The notes below the pieces were generated by a model that was given only the letters and a program-made list of their open reading frames with translations, was not told the DNA's origin and searched no databases. Shown here piece by piece: positions 8,506-17,595 of a stretch of DNA of 64,000 nt. Both the position numbers and the translations under genes were made by a program. Source of the DNA: Chloroflexota bacterium (GTDB lineage: Bacteria; Chloroflexota; Anaerolineae; Anaerolineales; UBA4823); NCBI GenBank assembly GCA_012516075.1, contig JAAYXE010000159.1:1-64000 (forward strand). The letters run 5' to 3'. Each line of letters begins with the position of its first letter. Within the stretch, counting starts at the first letter, position 1.

Positions 8506-9581
8506 CCAACACTGCACAACCCACCGTGGTCGTCGCAATGAGCGGTGGGGTTGACAGCTCGGTGGCTGCCGCCCTGCTCAAGCAGCAGGGTTATAACGTG
8601 ATCGGCATGATGCTGCGCCTGTGGAGCGAGCCGGGCAGTGAAATGGACAACCGCTGCTGCACCCCCGACTCCATGGCGCTGGCGCGCCGCATGGCCGCCC
8701 GGCTGGGCATTCCTTTTTACGCCGTAGATGCCCGCCAGTATTTCCACGACACGGTGGTGCGTGCCTTCATTGATGGCTATGCGCAGGGAACCACCCCAAA
8801 TCCCTGTCTGCGCTGCAACCGTCATGTGCGCTGGGAGTTCCTCCTCCAGCACGCGCTGAACCTCGGCGCCAGCTTCATGGCCACCGGCCATTATGCTCGC
8901 CTGGACAGGTCGGATCCCAGCTCCATCAAGCTGCTGCGCGCCAGAGACAGCGGCAAGGACCAGTCCTATGTCCTCCATGTCCTGCGCCAGCACCAGCTCC
9001 AGAGAGCACTCTTTCCGATCGGTGAACTGACCAAACCGGAGGTCCGCCAGCTCGCCCGCGATTTCAACCTCCCCGTTGCTGAGCGCGCCGACAGTCAGGA
9101 CCTCTGTTTTCTGGGTAACGGTGATTACCGCCAGTTCCTGCTGCGCAACGCCCCCCAGATCGAAAATCCCGGCCCGATCCTAAATCGCGCAGGCAAGGTC
9201 CTCGGTCAGCACCAGGGGCTGGCGTTCTACACCATCGGCCAGCGCAAAGGCCTGGGTATTGCCTCGCCGCAGCCGCTGTACGTGATCGAAAAGGATCTCC
9301 AGCGCAACGCGCTGATCGTCGGGCAGAAAGACGAGCTGGGAGGACGGGAACTGCTTGCTGCAGATGTCAACTGGATCAGCGGCTCGAGCCCACAGGCTCC
9401 TTTTAGAGCTCAGGTCAAAATCCGCTACAAGGCGCAGCTGGCCGCAGCCACGGTCACACCACTTGAAAACCAGCAGGCCCGGGTGATCTTTGATGAGCCG
9501 CTGCGCGACATCACCCCGGGGCAGGCTGCTGTTTTTTATCAGGATGATCTCTGTCTGGGGGGAGGGATTATCCAGTTATGA
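8502..9581 (+). CDS. mnmA: tRNA-specific 2-thiouridylase MnmA
   Basis: 359 residues. N-terminal PP-loop AMSGGVDSS, the first catalytic Cys region NPCLRCNRHVRW, MATGHYAR, GKDQSYVL and the second catalytic Cys in SQDLCFLG are all present. It makes 2-thiouridine at position 34 of Lys/Glu/Gln tRNAs using persulfide sulfur. It overlaps the desulfurase upstream and a small membrane protein gene downstream by 4 bases each. Confidence 0.95.
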   Translation: MTNTAQPTVVVAMSGGVDSSVAAALLKQQGYNVIGMMLRLWSEPGSEMDNRCCTPDSMALARRMAARLGIPFYAVDARQYFHDTVVRAFIDGYAQGTTPNPCLRCNRHVRWEFLLQHALNLGASFMATGHYARLDRSDPSSIKLLRARDSGKDQSYVLHVLRQHQLQRALFPIGELTKPEVRQLARDFNLPVAERADSQDLCFLGNGDYRQFLLRNAPQIENPGPILNRAGKVLGQHQGLAFYTIGQRKGLGIASPQPLYVIEKDLQRNALIVGQKDELGGRELLAADVNWISGSSPQAPFRAQVKIRYKAQLAAATVTPLENQQARVIFDEPLRDITPGQAAVFYQDDLCLGGGIIQL

Positions 9582-9847
9582 ACCTGCCTTCGATCCTCCT
9601 CGGTGTCATTCTATCCACTCTCTACGGTGCGGCCTTCCACCTCTTGCGCGGGGGTGGCCCGGGCCGGCTGATTCTGTACCTGGTGCTCGGCTGGGCCGGC
9701 TTCTGGGCCGGTCAGATCCTTGCCTCGCAGGCTGGCTGGACCTTCGGATCGCTTGGCTCACTGCACCTCGGCCTGGCCACCGTCATGAGCCTGATCTTTA
9801 TCCTGCTGGGCCACTGGCTAAGTCTCGCCGACTCAAACCAGCGCTGA
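9578..9847 (+). CDS. Small membrane protein (about 3 TM), function unknown
   Basis: 89 residues, start overlapping the mnmA stop (ATGA). Hydrophobic segments lie at about 4-22, 30-47 and 62-82, separated by Gly-rich loops (RGGGPGR). I recognise no family. It is cotranscribed with the desulfurase and mnmA and is followed by a terminator. Confidence 0.72.
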   Translation: MNLPSILLGVILSTLYGAAFHLLRGGGPGRLILYLVLGWAGFWAGQILASQAGWTFGSLGSLHLGLATVMSLIFILLGHWLSLADSNQR

Positions 9848-9868
9848 GCGCCTAAATTTCCAGGCATT

Positions 9869-9908
9869 AAAAATCCCTACCGCATGTTCGCATGGGTAGG
9901 GATTTCTT
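9869..9908. terminator. Bidirectional intrinsic terminator
   Basis: AAATCCCTACC-G-CATG, TTCG loop, CATGGGTAGGGATTT (9871-9905), an A tract on the left and TTTCTT on the right. It separates the convergent mnmA operon (plus) and cold-shock gene (minus) and can serve both. Confidence 0.88.
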
Positions 9909-9935
9909 GATTAATGGAGTTGTATTACTTTTCGG

Positions 9936-10145
9936 CTAGATCACCACGACATTCGCTGCCTGAAGACCTTTCGGGCCATTCTCGATGCTGAACTCGACAC
10001 GCTGACCCTCTTGAAGGGTGCGGAAGCCGTCTGCCTGGATCGCGCTGAAGTGCACGAAAACATCCGGACCTCCCTGGCGTTCAATGAAGCCGTACCCCTT
10101 GCTTGCATTGAACCATTTCACCGTGCCTGTAACCCGTTCGTTCAT
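9936..10145 (-). CDS. Cold-shock domain protein (CspA family)
   Basis: 69 residues from ATG 10145. RNP1 is KGYGFI and RNP2 is VFVHFSAI; the whole is one OB-fold that binds single-stranded nucleic acid. The ATG six codons upstream (10163) overlaps the GAAGGAG Shine-Dalgarno, so 10145 is preferred. The promoter lies about 180 bases upstream, giving a long 5' leader, as usual for csp genes. That leader holds a hairpin plus T tract (see 10242-10285). Confidence 0.95.
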   Translation of the reverse strand: MNERVTGTVKWFNASKGYGFIERQGGPDVFVHFSAIQADGFRTLQEGQRVEFSIENGPKGLQAANVVVI

Positions 10146-10241
10146 TCTAAAAATCTCCTTCAATCTAAAAAAGAAAAAATGATCCGTGATGGTCCCGGTT
10201 GTGTTTCAGCGGTCGTGGTTTGCCGGTAAGCGACAGAATAC

Positions 10242-10285
10242 AAAAAGGCTGGTCTGGAACACGCTTTCTGTTCCGACCGGCCTTT
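10242..10285 (-). promoter_or_regulatory. Terminator-like hairpin in the cold-shock mRNA leader
   Basis: On the minus strand AAAGGCCGGTCGGAAC (10285-10270) pairs with GTTCCAGACCAGCCTTT (10260-10244) with one bulge and one mismatch, and is followed by T residues at 10246-10242. It sits between the csp promoter and the csp start codon, so it could attenuate the transcript or act as a temperature-sensitive structure. Confidence 0.6.
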
Positions 10286-10326
10286 CAGAATTCCGCTAGA
10301 ACACACGTGCCATCGTACGGGAGCAG

Positions 10327-10355
10327 AGTTTATCAGGCATGCTGTTTTAAGTCAA
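10327..10355 (-). promoter_or_regulatory. Promoter of the cold-shock gene
   Basis: Minus strand -35 TTGACT (10355-10350), 17-bp spacer, -10 TAAACT (10332-10327). The predicted start near 10320 leaves a leader of about 175 bases before the csp ATG. Confidence 0.65.
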
Positions 10356-10531
10356 GGTATATTGATCCTGATGACCCCATTACCAATCATCACCATCCCC
10401 CATCCGTCCTCCCCCTGAAATGAAAGGCCAGACTTCCCAGAATTCCGAATGCTGTCCCATGCTCCCCTTTCCACGCGTGGTAAGATAGTCCTTTAGCAAG
10501 ATACAGACATCTAAGGGACAGACCACTTTAA

Positions 10532-11404
10532 ATGACTGATACAGATATTCTTCATACCACTGCCCAACCTGGAGACCTGGTACAGCTTGTCAGCCCCAGC
10601 AACAAAGTATTTCTCTTTCGCCTGACTCCGGGTGGAGAGCTCCAGACTCACCGGGGCGTGATCAATTTTGATAAGCTCATCGGGCTGCCCTGGGGCAGTC
10701 AGGTGTACAGCCACACCGGCAGCACGTTTTTCATGCTCCAGCCTGGCCTGGGTGACCTCCTGAAGGAGACGCGCCGCAACACCCAGATCATGTATCCAAA
10801 AGATATCGGCTTCATTCTGGTGACGATGGGCATCGGCCCGGGCACCCATGTCATCGAGGCCGGCACAGGCTCGGGTGCCTTCACAACAGCGCTCGCCTGG
10901 GCTGTCGGACCGCAGGGGAAGGTGACCACGTATGAGGTGCGGCCGGAGATGCAGAATCTGGCGCGCAAAAACCTTGACCGCCTGGGACTGGCGGACCGGG
11001 TCGATTTCAAACTGCGCGACATCGCCGGAGGATTTGACGAAACCAACGCCGACGCCCTTTTCCTGGATGTGCCGAATCCATACGATTACATACCCCAGGT
11101 TCGCCAGGCCCTCAAACCGGGGGGATACTTCGGCAGCATTGTCCCCACGACAAACCAGGTGCAGCGCCTGCTCTATGCGCTCTACCAGCATCACTTTGCA
11201 TTCGTCGACGTCTGTGAGGTTATCCTGCGCTACTATAAACCGGTTCCCGACCGGCTGCGCCCCACAGACCGCATGGTTGCGCATACCGGCTTTCTCATCT
11301 TCGGCCGTCCAATGCTTCCCTCAGCACTGCAGGAGCTTGGACCGGATTACGTGCGCAGTGATATCCCGGAACCTGATGAAAATGACGAATCCCAGCCGGA
11401 TTGA
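10532..11404 (+). CDS. trmI: tRNA (adenine-58-N1)-methyltransferase TrmI
   Basis: 290 residues. An N-terminal small beta domain (about 1-75) precedes a Rossmann SAM-binding domain with VIEAGTGSGAFT (motif I) and YEVRPEM. The acceptor-site region LDVPNPYDYI matches the TrmI/Trm61 family. It makes m1A58 in the T-loop, important for tRNA stability in thermophiles but not limited to them. The Nudix gene follows closely or overlaps by 4 bases if a TTG start is used. Confidence 0.9.
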   Translation: MTDTDILHTTAQPGDLVQLVSPSNKVFLFRLTPGGELQTHRGVINFDKLIGLPWGSQVYSHTGSTFFMLQPGLGDLLKETRRNTQIMYPKDIGFILVTMGIGPGTHVIEAGTGSGAFTTALAWAVGPQGKVTTYEVRPEMQNLARKNLDRLGLADRVDFKLRDIAGGFDETNADALFLDVPNPYDYIPQVRQALKPGGYFGSIVPTTNQVQRLLYALYQHHFAFVDVCEVILRYYKPVPDRLRPTDRMVAHTGFLIFGRPMLPSALQELGPDYVRSDIPEPDENDESQPD

Positions 11405-11439
11405 GTGATCCGGCGTTCTACGGAAGACAATCAGCATCC

Positions 11440-12081
11440 ATGTTAGTCACAGAACTGAGCGAACAGGAAATTAAGCAGCTGCTGTACAATGCCAGCCAGG
11501 AGTACCTGAATCAGGGGCCCTGTCCCGACGCAGACTTTCCAGCCGATATGCTCTCTGGACAACCTCGCCCGGCGGCTGTGCTGATCCCGCTGCTGGTGCG
11601 CGATGGATCCTGGCACATCCTGTACACCCGCCGCACATCCAATCTGGCTGAGCACAGCGGACAGGTTGCCTTTCCGGGTGGGCGCGCCGATCCCGGTGAC
11701 CGCAGCCTGGAAGAAACAGCCCTGCGGGAAGCCCGTGAGGAGATCGGTCTGGATCCCCGGGACGTTCGCATTCTCGGCCGCCTGCGTGAGTTTCTCACCA
11801 TCACAAATTACCGCGTCACGCCGGTCGTCGGGGTCATTCCCTGGCCGTATCCCTTTAAGCTCTCCCCTGAGGAGGTCAGCCAGGTTTTCACCATCCCTCT
11901 CAGCTGGCTGGCCGATCCGGCAAATTACGAAGTGAAGCCCCGCCCGCTGCCCTCCCCACACGGGTCTGCCGCGGTCATCTACTACAACGCCTACGAAAAT
12001 GAAATCCTTTGGGGCGCCAGCGCGCGCTTCACGCACGAACTGCTGGGCATCCTGGGACTGGTAAACCGCCGGTTTTCCTGA
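11440..12081 (+). CDS. Nudix hydrolase, coenzyme A pyrophosphatase type
   Basis: 213 residues from ATG 11440; a TTG start at 11401 overlapping trmI would add 13 residues but has no better ribosome site. The Nudix box FPGGRADPGDRSLEETALREAREEIGL-type stretch carries REAREEIG and the LEETAL extension typical of CoA pyrophosphatases (YeaB/NUDT7). The likely reaction is cleavage of CoA or oxidised CoA derivatives to phosphopantetheine and 3',5'-ADP. Specificity is inferred from the motif only. Confidence 0.85.
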   Translation: MLVTELSEQEIKQLLYNASQEYLNQGPCPDADFPADMLSGQPRPAAVLIPLLVRDGSWHILYTRRTSNLAEHSGQVAFPGGRADPGDRSLEETALREAREEIGLDPRDVRILGRLREFLTITNYRVTPVVGVIPWPYPFKLSPEEVSQVFTIPLSWLADPANYEVKPRPLPSPHGSAAVIYYNAYENEILWGASARFTHELLGILGLVNRRFS

Positions 12082-12131
12082 AGCTCCCTGGTATTCCACT
12101 AGAGGCACAGGCGATCTCGCCCTCGCCAGGG

Positions 12132-13358
12132 TCAGTCAGCGCCAAACCCGGGCTGCTGCGCGCCTCTGTACCGGTTGGCCATCATGACGTTGATCTGTTC
12201 AGAACTGGCCAGCATGGCGGCGATGTAGATCAGAAGAAAGGCTGGCAGGAGCGACATCCCGAAGTTTGAGGCGATAAAGCCGAAGATTGGCGGCAGAAAA
12301 GTGGATCCAATATAGGCAGCAGCCATCTGAAACCCCATCACCAGCTGGGCGTTTTCCCTGCCAAAGCGTACGGGGGTCTCATGCAGCATGCTGGGGAAGA
12401 TTGGAGCGCAGCCCAGACCGATCAGGATAAAACCTGCCAGAGCGAAAACCGGCGGCAGCGGCAGGAACAGCAGGATAACGCCGCTCAAGATGATGATTTG
12501 ACCGCTGCGGATGAGTTTTTTGTTATCGATTTTCATTGTGACGAACCCGGAGATCAGCCGGCCCACCGTGATACTGCCGTAATAGGCAGAAACCCAGGCG
12601 GCAGCTGCTGCCGTGTCCAGTCCGCGAGTGTGCACCAGGTAGCTGCTGCCCCATAACCCCACAGTCACTTCGATGCCGCAGTAAAACAGAAAGGCGATCA
12701 GCACGGTTTTCACCCCGGTTATCTGCATCGGGTAGAACACCCCGCGCGCAGCCGGCTTCTGGTTCCCCGGGTGGGAAGCTTCCCCGTCCTTAACCTCCGG
12801 CCTGGCTTTTGAGACCCTTGACCAGTACGGTAAGCTGAAGAACAGCAGCCCCACCAGCACGAATTGGATGAGAGCAACAACCAGATATCCCGTCCGCCAG
12901 GAATGGTTGTTCGCGATTAACCGCGACATGATCAATGGGCCCGACATGGCACCGACACCCCAGAAACAGTGCAGCCAGCTCATGTGGTGCGCCTCATAAT
13001 GTTCTGCCACGTATTCATTCAGCCCTGCATCGATGGCTCCTGCGCCTAATCCGAGCGGAAACGCCAGCAGGACGATCCACCCGAAGGACGGCGACAGCGA
13101 GAACCCCAGCAGCGCCACAGCTGTCAGTAAAACGCTCGTGACGGTGACCCGCCCGGTGCCAAAGCGCTGGATCACGCGCCCACTGAGCAGGCTGGAAACG
13201 ATCGTTCCACCGGAGATCACCATCGACGCGATACCCGCGAAGCTGTACGTCACCTGGAAGCCGGGCTGCATCACGGGCCAGGTGACACCTAACAACGAAT
13301 CGGGCAGCCCTAAACTGATAAATGCAAAGTAAATCAATATTAGAAAAAACGTCGCCAT
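12132..13358 (-). CDS. MFS transporter (FucP-like sugar permease type)
   Basis: 408 residues with about 12 hydrophobic helices in two blocks separated by a charged loop (about 190-215). The SGRVIQRFGTGR stretch after helix 2 is an MFS motif-A-like loop. A ROK regulator gene lies 7 bases upstream in the same direction, so the transporter probably carries the sugar or glycoside that the regulator senses. The substrate is not identifiable. Confidence 0.85.
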   Translation of the reverse strand: MATFFLILIYFAFISLGLPDSLLGVTWPVMQPGFQVTYSFAGIASMVISGGTIVSSLLSGRVIQRFGTGRVTVTSVLLTAVALLGFSLSPSFGWIVLLAFPLGLGAGAIDAGLNEYVAEHYEAHHMSWLHCFWGVGAMSGPLIMSRLIANNHSWRTGYLVVALIQFVLVGLLFFSLPYWSRVSKARPEVKDGEASHPGNQKPAARGVFYPMQITGVKTVLIAFLFYCGIEVTVGLWGSSYLVHTRGLDTAAAAAWVSAYYGSITVGRLISGFVTMKIDNKKLIRSGQIIILSGVILLFLPLPPVFALAGFILIGLGCAPIFPSMLHETPVRFGRENAQLVMGFQMAAAYIGSTFLPPIFGFIASNFGMSLLPAFLLIYIAAMLASSEQINVMMANRYRGAQQPGFGAD

Positions 13359-13365
13359 TATTCCT

Positions 13366-14388
13366 CTAAGCGGATTGAATTAAAGAGATCTGGGGGTCCA
13401 TGCGCGCCAGCGTCTCTGCGATCAGGCCGGCTTCATAGTCACCTGTAAAGTCTTCCGAAAGCAGGATCTCGGGGACCGAGGGCTGCGGAATCTGCGCCGC
13501 GCAGATCTGGCGGATGGTTTCGATCGATCCTGGTGTCAGAAAGCTCCCGTGCAGCACCACCGCGGACGGATTCAACAGGCTGCACATGGCGATGATGACT
13601 TTTGCGATCGCCGGGCAGAACTGTTCCGGAGAGCGGTAAAGCGCCGGGTTGAGCCAGTCGATGCCCAGGGGAATGCTGCTGATTTCACCGGCAAAGTTGC
13701 TGGAGCCTTTATACAGTTTTCCACCCAGGATGATCCCTGCGCCAGGTGGGTATTTTTTTGGAAAATATGCATAGATAACCGCTGCATCCGTTTGCATTTC
13801 ATGTCGCGTGCAGTAGCCTGCAGCAGCGGCATTCACGTCGTTCTCAAAAATGACGGGCAGGCCAAAGCGGCGTGAATAAAATTCGGTCAGCCGCTCGCCG
13901 ACCAGTGCCGGATAATCGAGCAGGATGATTTTTCCATCCACGTCGACGCCGGGTAGACCGAAACCGATGGCTTGAATGGAAGGATATTCTCGTAAAGCCG
14001 CCTCAATCCACGATTCGAAAGTCTCCAGGCGAATATCCTCCAGAACCACATCCCCGGTGCTGATACATTCCCCATAAAGGTTCGCCACGCGGATATGCAG
14101 CAGATCCTTCCCTTCATGTTCGTGGGTAAACAGGACCAGGATATGCGCAAAATCCTCATTAAAGCGGAACTGCTGCGCCGGGCGCCCTCCGGTGGAAGGG
14201 GCCTGCTCCACTTTCAGGATTTCATGGCTGTCTAACAGCTGCTGGACGATCGTAGCAACCGTGACAATGCTCAGCCCGGTATCCTCGGCGATCTGCTGTT
14301 TAGTCGCCTGCTTCCTGTCCTTCAAAGACCGGCGCACCAGCTGGGTGTTGACCTCACGCATGATTAATGCATTACCGCTCAGGGTCAT
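13366..14388 (-). CDS. ROK-family transcriptional regulator
   Basis: 340 residues. A winged helix-turn-helix at about 15-70 (TKQQIAEDTGLSIVTVATIV) is followed by an ROK sugar-binding fold with GFGLPGVDVDGKI and FENDVNAAA. The zinc motif CxCGxxGC of many ROK proteins is missing, unlike the ROK regulator at 30820. It precedes the MFS transporter by 7 bases and has repeats that could be its own operator just upstream (14408-14428). Confidence 0.88.
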   Translation of the reverse strand: MTLSGNALIMREVNTQLVRRSLKDRKQATKQQIAEDTGLSIVTVATIVQQLLDSHEILKVEQAPSTGGRPAQQFRFNEDFAHILVLFTHEHEGKDLLHIRVANLYGECISTGDVVLEDIRLETFESWIEAALREYPSIQAIGFGLPGVDVDGKIILLDYPALVGERLTEFYSRRFGLPVIFENDVNAAAAGYCTRHEMQTDAAVIYAYFPKKYPPGAGIILGGKLYKGSSNFAGEISSIPLGIDWLNPALYRSPEQFCPAIAKVIIAMCSLLNPSAVVLHGSFLTPGSIETIRQICAAQIPQPSVPEILLSEDFTGDYEAGLIAETLARMDPQISLIQSA

Positions 14389-14407
14389 CGGCTTTACTCC
14401 TGCATAC

Positions 14408-14428
14408 TTATTAAATATCTTTATTAAA
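14408..14428 (-). promoter_or_regulatory. Candidate ROK operator: direct repeat of TTATTAAA
   Basis: TTATTAAA occurs at 14408-14415 and 14421-14428 (13-bp period), 20 bases upstream of the ROK start codon and downstream of the predicted start site, where a repressor could block transcription. Assignment to this ROK protein is inference. Confidence 0.4.
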
Positions 14429-14447
14429 GCTCTTTGATATCCTCCGC

Positions 14448-14476
14448 ATTCTACACGCCCTGCGACTAAAAGTCAA
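14448..14476 (-). promoter_or_regulatory. Promoter of the ROK-MFS operon
   Basis: Minus strand -35 TTGACT (14476-14471), 17-bp spacer, -10 TAGAAT (14453-14448). The TTATTAAA repeats lie just downstream. Confidence 0.7.
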
Positions 14477-14530
14477 ATGAATATTACGAAACCTGTCAAT
14501 TTCTACAGGTATTATGTTGCACACCCAACC

Positions 14531-14567
14531 GATAGAAAAAGCGGCAGCAGGAACACCTGCTGCCGCT
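14531..14567 (-). terminator. Intrinsic terminator of the L25 gene
   Basis: Minus strand AGCGGCAGCAGG, TGTT loop, CCTGCTGCCGCT (14567-14540) is a perfect 12-bp stem followed by TTTT C (14539-14535). It lies 33 bases after the L25 stop codon. Confidence 0.9.
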
Positions 14568-14599
14568 CGGTCCATCGAACTCCGTCCTGAACCGGAGTG

Positions 14600-15238
14600 T
14601 TACTCTTCTTCGCGTTTACCGCGCTCGATCACCTCGGGCTCGCCTGCAGCAGCTTCTTCCTCAAGTTCTTCCTCGACAGGGACTGCTGCCGGAGCGGTTA
14701 TATGCACCACAAGCAGATCGGGGTCGGTCAGGATCTCAACACCCTTCGGCGCCTGGATATCGCGCACCAGAATCTGGTCGCCAACCTCGCGCAGGTTGGA
14801 AACGTCGACGGAGATGCTTTCAGGCAGGTCGCGCGGCAGAGCCTCGATTTCAAGGGTTTCCTGGCCTGTCACCAGCAGCAGGCCATCAGCCAGGGCCGGC
14901 GCTTCACCTTCCAGAATAATCGCCGTGGTGGTCCGGATCTTCTGTGTCATCGAGACCACCTGAAAATCGATGTGCAGCAGTTCTCCGCGCACGGGGTGCC
15001 GCTGCCGCTCACGGACCAGCACATTGTGCTTTTTCCCCTCCACCTCAACCGTAATCAGCTGCGATGAGGTGATATGAGCCAGCTGGCGCGAGGCTTCATG
15101 AGCATTCAAAACCACTGGGATCGGATCAACCCCTGCACCGTATATCACAGCGGGGAGCCCGCCTTCCCTGCGCAGCTTCTTTACATGTTTGCCAATAATG
15201 CTGCGGGGTTCTGCCTTAATGTTGACTTCTTCTGCCAT
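14600..15238 (-). CDS. rplY: 50S ribosomal protein L25/general stress protein Ctc
   Basis: 212 residues from ATG 15238 (Shine-Dalgarno GGAAGGA); an upstream frame extension to 15265 has no ribosome site. The N-terminal L25 5S-rRNA-binding domain (GKHVKKLRREGGLPAVIYG) is followed by the C-terminal TL5/Ctc beta domain and a very acidic Glu/Ala tail, as in the long Ctc form. It binds 5S rRNA in the central protuberance of the large subunit. Confidence 0.93.
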   Translation of the reverse strand: MAEEVNIKAEPRSIIGKHVKKLRREGGLPAVIYGAGVDPIPVVLNAHEASRQLAHITSSQLITVEVEGKKHNVLVRERQRHPVRGELLHIDFQVVSMTQKIRTTTAIILEGEAPALADGLLLVTGQETLEIEALPRDLPESISVDVSNLREVGDQILVRDIQAPKGVEILTDPDLLVVHITAPAAVPVEEELEEEAAAGEPEVIERGKREEE

Positions 15239-15319
15239 AAAATCCTTCCTTCGAGCGCCTCTCACCCTGTCACCGGGTTACCTTCGCTCTTCCGGTAATG
15301 TATCCGGCATTCGCCGGTG

Positions 15320-15348
15320 AATATTCGGGCACGGCTGCCCGTTTTCAA
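15320..15348 (-). promoter_or_regulatory. Possible promoter of the L25 gene
   Basis: Minus strand -35 TTGAAA (15348-15343), 17-bp spacer, -10 AATATT (15325-15320, 4 of 6). It is about 80 bases upstream of the L25 start. The rest of the 15239-15502 gap holds a short CCCCCG/CGGGGG hairpin near 15384 and nothing else recognised. Confidence 0.4.
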
Positions 15349-15502
15349 CAATTTCAGTAAAATTAGTTACCGGCATAAAAATACCCCCGTGCGATGGCGG
15401 GGGCGCCTGGCGGGTTACATTTTATTCGCCTTATCGGTTTTCGTCAATAGACGGATTACAATCTTCTATGCATATTCGATATCAATCTGGATGATTCGGA
15501 AA

Positions 15503-16108
15503 ATGGTTACCATGAATCCCGTTCAAACGCTTCCCGAGAATTATCAATTAAGCCGTTCCATTGACTTATCAAAAGACCGCAAGCTCGCGATCCTCCTGAA
15601 CCTGGTGGGTGCCGCTCTTTTCATCCTCATGGGATGGTTCTTTCTGACCACAGCATCCCTGCTGCGTACGGACCAGGACAGCCTTTCCTGGACCATCGAG
15701 TTTTCAGATCTTCTCCTGCTTCTGCTGGCGGTCCCGGTGGTGATCCTGCTCCACGAGCTTGTCCACGGGCTGTTCTTCTGGGTGTTCACCCGCCATCGGC
15801 CCCGCTTTGGCGTAAAGGCCTTGTACGCATATGCTGCCGCACCCGACTGGTTCATCCCGCGTGGAACCTTTATCTGGGTTGCCCTCTCTCCGCTGGTCAC
15901 CATCTCGCTCCTGGGTTTACTCCTGCTTCCCTTATTGCCGGCAGCCTTGATCCCGGCTGTGCTGCTGGCGCTCACGGCCAACGCTGCCGGCGCTGTAGGA
16001 GACCTTTTCATCGTTTTTTTGCTGTTAACCCGACCCGCCGGGACCCTCATCCGAGACCGCGGCGACGTCGTTGACATCTTTCAGCCCTCCAGTTCAACTG
16101 CAGGCTAA
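15503..16108 (+). CDS. Integral membrane protein with HExxH motif (DUF3267-like)
   Basis: About 201 residues from ATG 15503; in-frame ATGs at 15491 and 15512 are equally possible and the ribosome site is weak. Four or five hydrophobic helices are seen. HELVHG lies in the second or third helix, an HExxH pattern like a membrane zinc protease, and a later GDLFIVFLL helix could supply a further ligand. The arrangement fits the DUF3267 family. Activity has not been shown for the family as far as I know. Confidence 0.65.
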   Translation: MVTMNPVQTLPENYQLSRSIDLSKDRKLAILLNLVGAALFILMGWFFLTTASLLRTDQDSLSWTIEFSDLLLLLLAVPVVILLHELVHGLFFWVFTRHRPRFGVKALYAYAAAPDWFIPRGTFIWVALSPLVTISLLGLLLLPLLPAALIPAVLLALTANAAGAVGDLFIVFLLLTRPAGTLIRDRGDVVDIFQPSSSTAG

Positions 16109-16129
16109 CCGGCAGACACTTCGCATTCC

Positions 16130-17296
16130 TCACCAGGCGCGCTGGATCAGCGTCCGCAGTTCTTCGGCGCTGAGCTCAACCGGATTGCCGCGCATGCTGC
16201 TGGAGCGCATCGATTTTTCAATCAACACCGGCAGGTCGGCCGGATCCATCCCATAAGTTCCCAGTGGGGGGATTTGTAAATCCGTGATCAGCGCGCGCAG
16301 CCAATCAATCCCCTGGCGCGCATCCGCTTCAGGATCTCCGGTCAGCATCCGGGCCAGCTCATCGAAGCGCTGCCGCACAACAGAACTACCGTCGCGCCGC
16401 TCCAGTGCGTTCAGGTTAGCCTCCACCACGAAAGGCAGCAGTCGTGCGCATACCGCCCCATGGGGCGCTTCCGCCATTCCGCCAAACGGCCCCGCGATGC
16501 CGTGCACAGCCCCCAGCTTTGCGTTCGCCAGCGCCAGCCCGCCCAGCAGCGCCGCCAGTGACATATCCTGCCGGGCCTGCCGGTCGTTACCATTCTCGAA
16601 AGCCCTGCGCAGCGAGCGCGCTGCACGAGGGATGCCTTCGCGGCACAGCGCATCGGTAAGCGGGTTCGCATTTCGCGAGACGAACGGCTCAATCAACTGT
16701 GTCAGGGCATCCAGTCCGGACGATGCGGTTACGGCAGGAGGCAGCGAACAGGTCAGGTCAGGGTCAACCAGTGCCAGCCGGGGCAGCATTGTGGCACTGC
16801 GCAGGCTCACTTTCACGCGCTGTTCGGGCACCCCTAAGACAGCATTGCGCGTCACCTCCGAGCCCGTCCCTGCCGTCGTAGGTACAGCGATGCAGGGCAG
16901 TGAGGGTTCTGTCAGTGGTTTTCCCCTGCCCACCACCTCCAGGTAATCCAGCGTTTCTCCAGGGTTTGGCAGCAGTGCGGCAGCGGCCTTGGCCAGGTCG
17001 ATAGCGCTGCCCCCGCCTGCCCCAACAACCAGCTCGCAGGCCGCTTCCCTCGCCAGTTCAACAGCGGTTTCGGCATCGGCCACCGTTGGCTCTCCCTGAA
17101 CAATAATGACCGTGCAGGTAATTCCGCTGCCCTCGCGCGCATCCCGGAAGCGATCGACCTGACTGCGGTTGGCCGCCAGCAGAGCGCGCTTTCCAAATGC
17201 TGCAGCGCGCTCACCCAGCTCGGCAAACCTGCCCGGCCCAAACAGGATCTGAGCGGCGGTGGCAAACTCAAAGCTTACCGGCGCATCGCTCACCAT
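16130..17296 (-). CDS. Iron-containing alcohol dehydrogenase
   Basis: 388 residues, group III Fe-ADH fold. [13 protein letters not shown] binds NAD(P), [15 protein letters not shown] is the family signature, and metal ligands are in [16 protein letters not shown] and EAPHGAV. It would oxidise or reduce an alcohol/aldehyde pair; the substrate is unknown. The stop lies beyond the ABM gene with a 7-base overlap of the two genes, so they are co-translated and may act on the same pathway. Confidence 0.9.
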   Translation of the reverse strand: MVSDAPVSFEFATAAQILFGPGRFAELGERAAAFGKRALLAANRSQVDRFRDAREGSGITCTVIIVQGEPTVADAETAVELAREAACELVVGAGGGSAIDLAKAAAALLPNPGETLDYLEVVGRGKPLTEPSLPCIAVPTTAGTGSEVTRNAVLGVPEQRVKVSLRSATMLPRLALVDPDLTCSLPPAVTASSGLDALTQLIEPFVSRNANPLTDALCREGIPRAARSLRRAFENGNDRQARQDMSLAALLGGLALANAKLGAVHGIAGPFGGMAEAPHGAVCARLLPFVVEANLNALERRDGSSVVRQRFDELARMLTGDPEADARQGIDWLRALITDLQIPPLGTYGMDPADLPVLIEKSMRSSSMRGNPVELSAEELRTLIQRAW

Positions 17297-17595
17297 CCTG
17301 CATCCTCCGGGTAAATATTGGTGTAGCGCACGCTCTGGCGCGGCTCAGCCATCATCTCTGCCACGGTATCTCGCCAGCGGGCATAATGTGCGGTCTCTTT
17401 ATGAAGGGCTGCATCCTGCTCCTGGCGGTACACCTCAACCAGCATAAACCGGGTGGGGTCATCCTGCTGCTGGATAAAGTCAAAGCGCGCCACACCGGGT
17501 TCTTTGAGGCTGTTCTTTGCATTGTCGAGAGTCGCCTGCACAAAGGCATCCACATATTCCGGTTTAACGTGAATGGACACGTGAACGATATACAT
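17290..17595 (-). CDS. ABM-fold protein (LsrG/YgiN-like putative monooxygenase or isomerase)
   Basis: 101 residues, one ferredoxin-like antibiotic-biosynthesis-monooxygenase domain: [12 protein letters not shown] start, [18 protein letters not shown] and [23 protein letters not shown] match the LsrG-like branch. LsrG isomerises the phosphorylated AI-2 signal, but many ABM proteins do other things. A good ribosome site (GGAGG) precedes the ATG. It overlaps the Fe-ADH gene by 7 bases. No other lsr gene is in the window, so the AI-2 role is not supported. Confidence 0.75.
   Translation of the reverse strand: MYIVHVSIHVKPEYVDAFVQATLDNAKNSLKEPGVARFDFIQQQDDPTRFMLVEVYRQEQDAALHKETAHYARWRDTVAEMMAEPRQSVRYTNIYPEDAGW

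Noticed and set aside
15278-15376. 32-codon minus frame upstream of the L25 gene
   Set aside because: It spans the possible L25 promoter, has no ribosome site, and lacks the codon bias or residue run that makes the 3813-3926 leader convincing.
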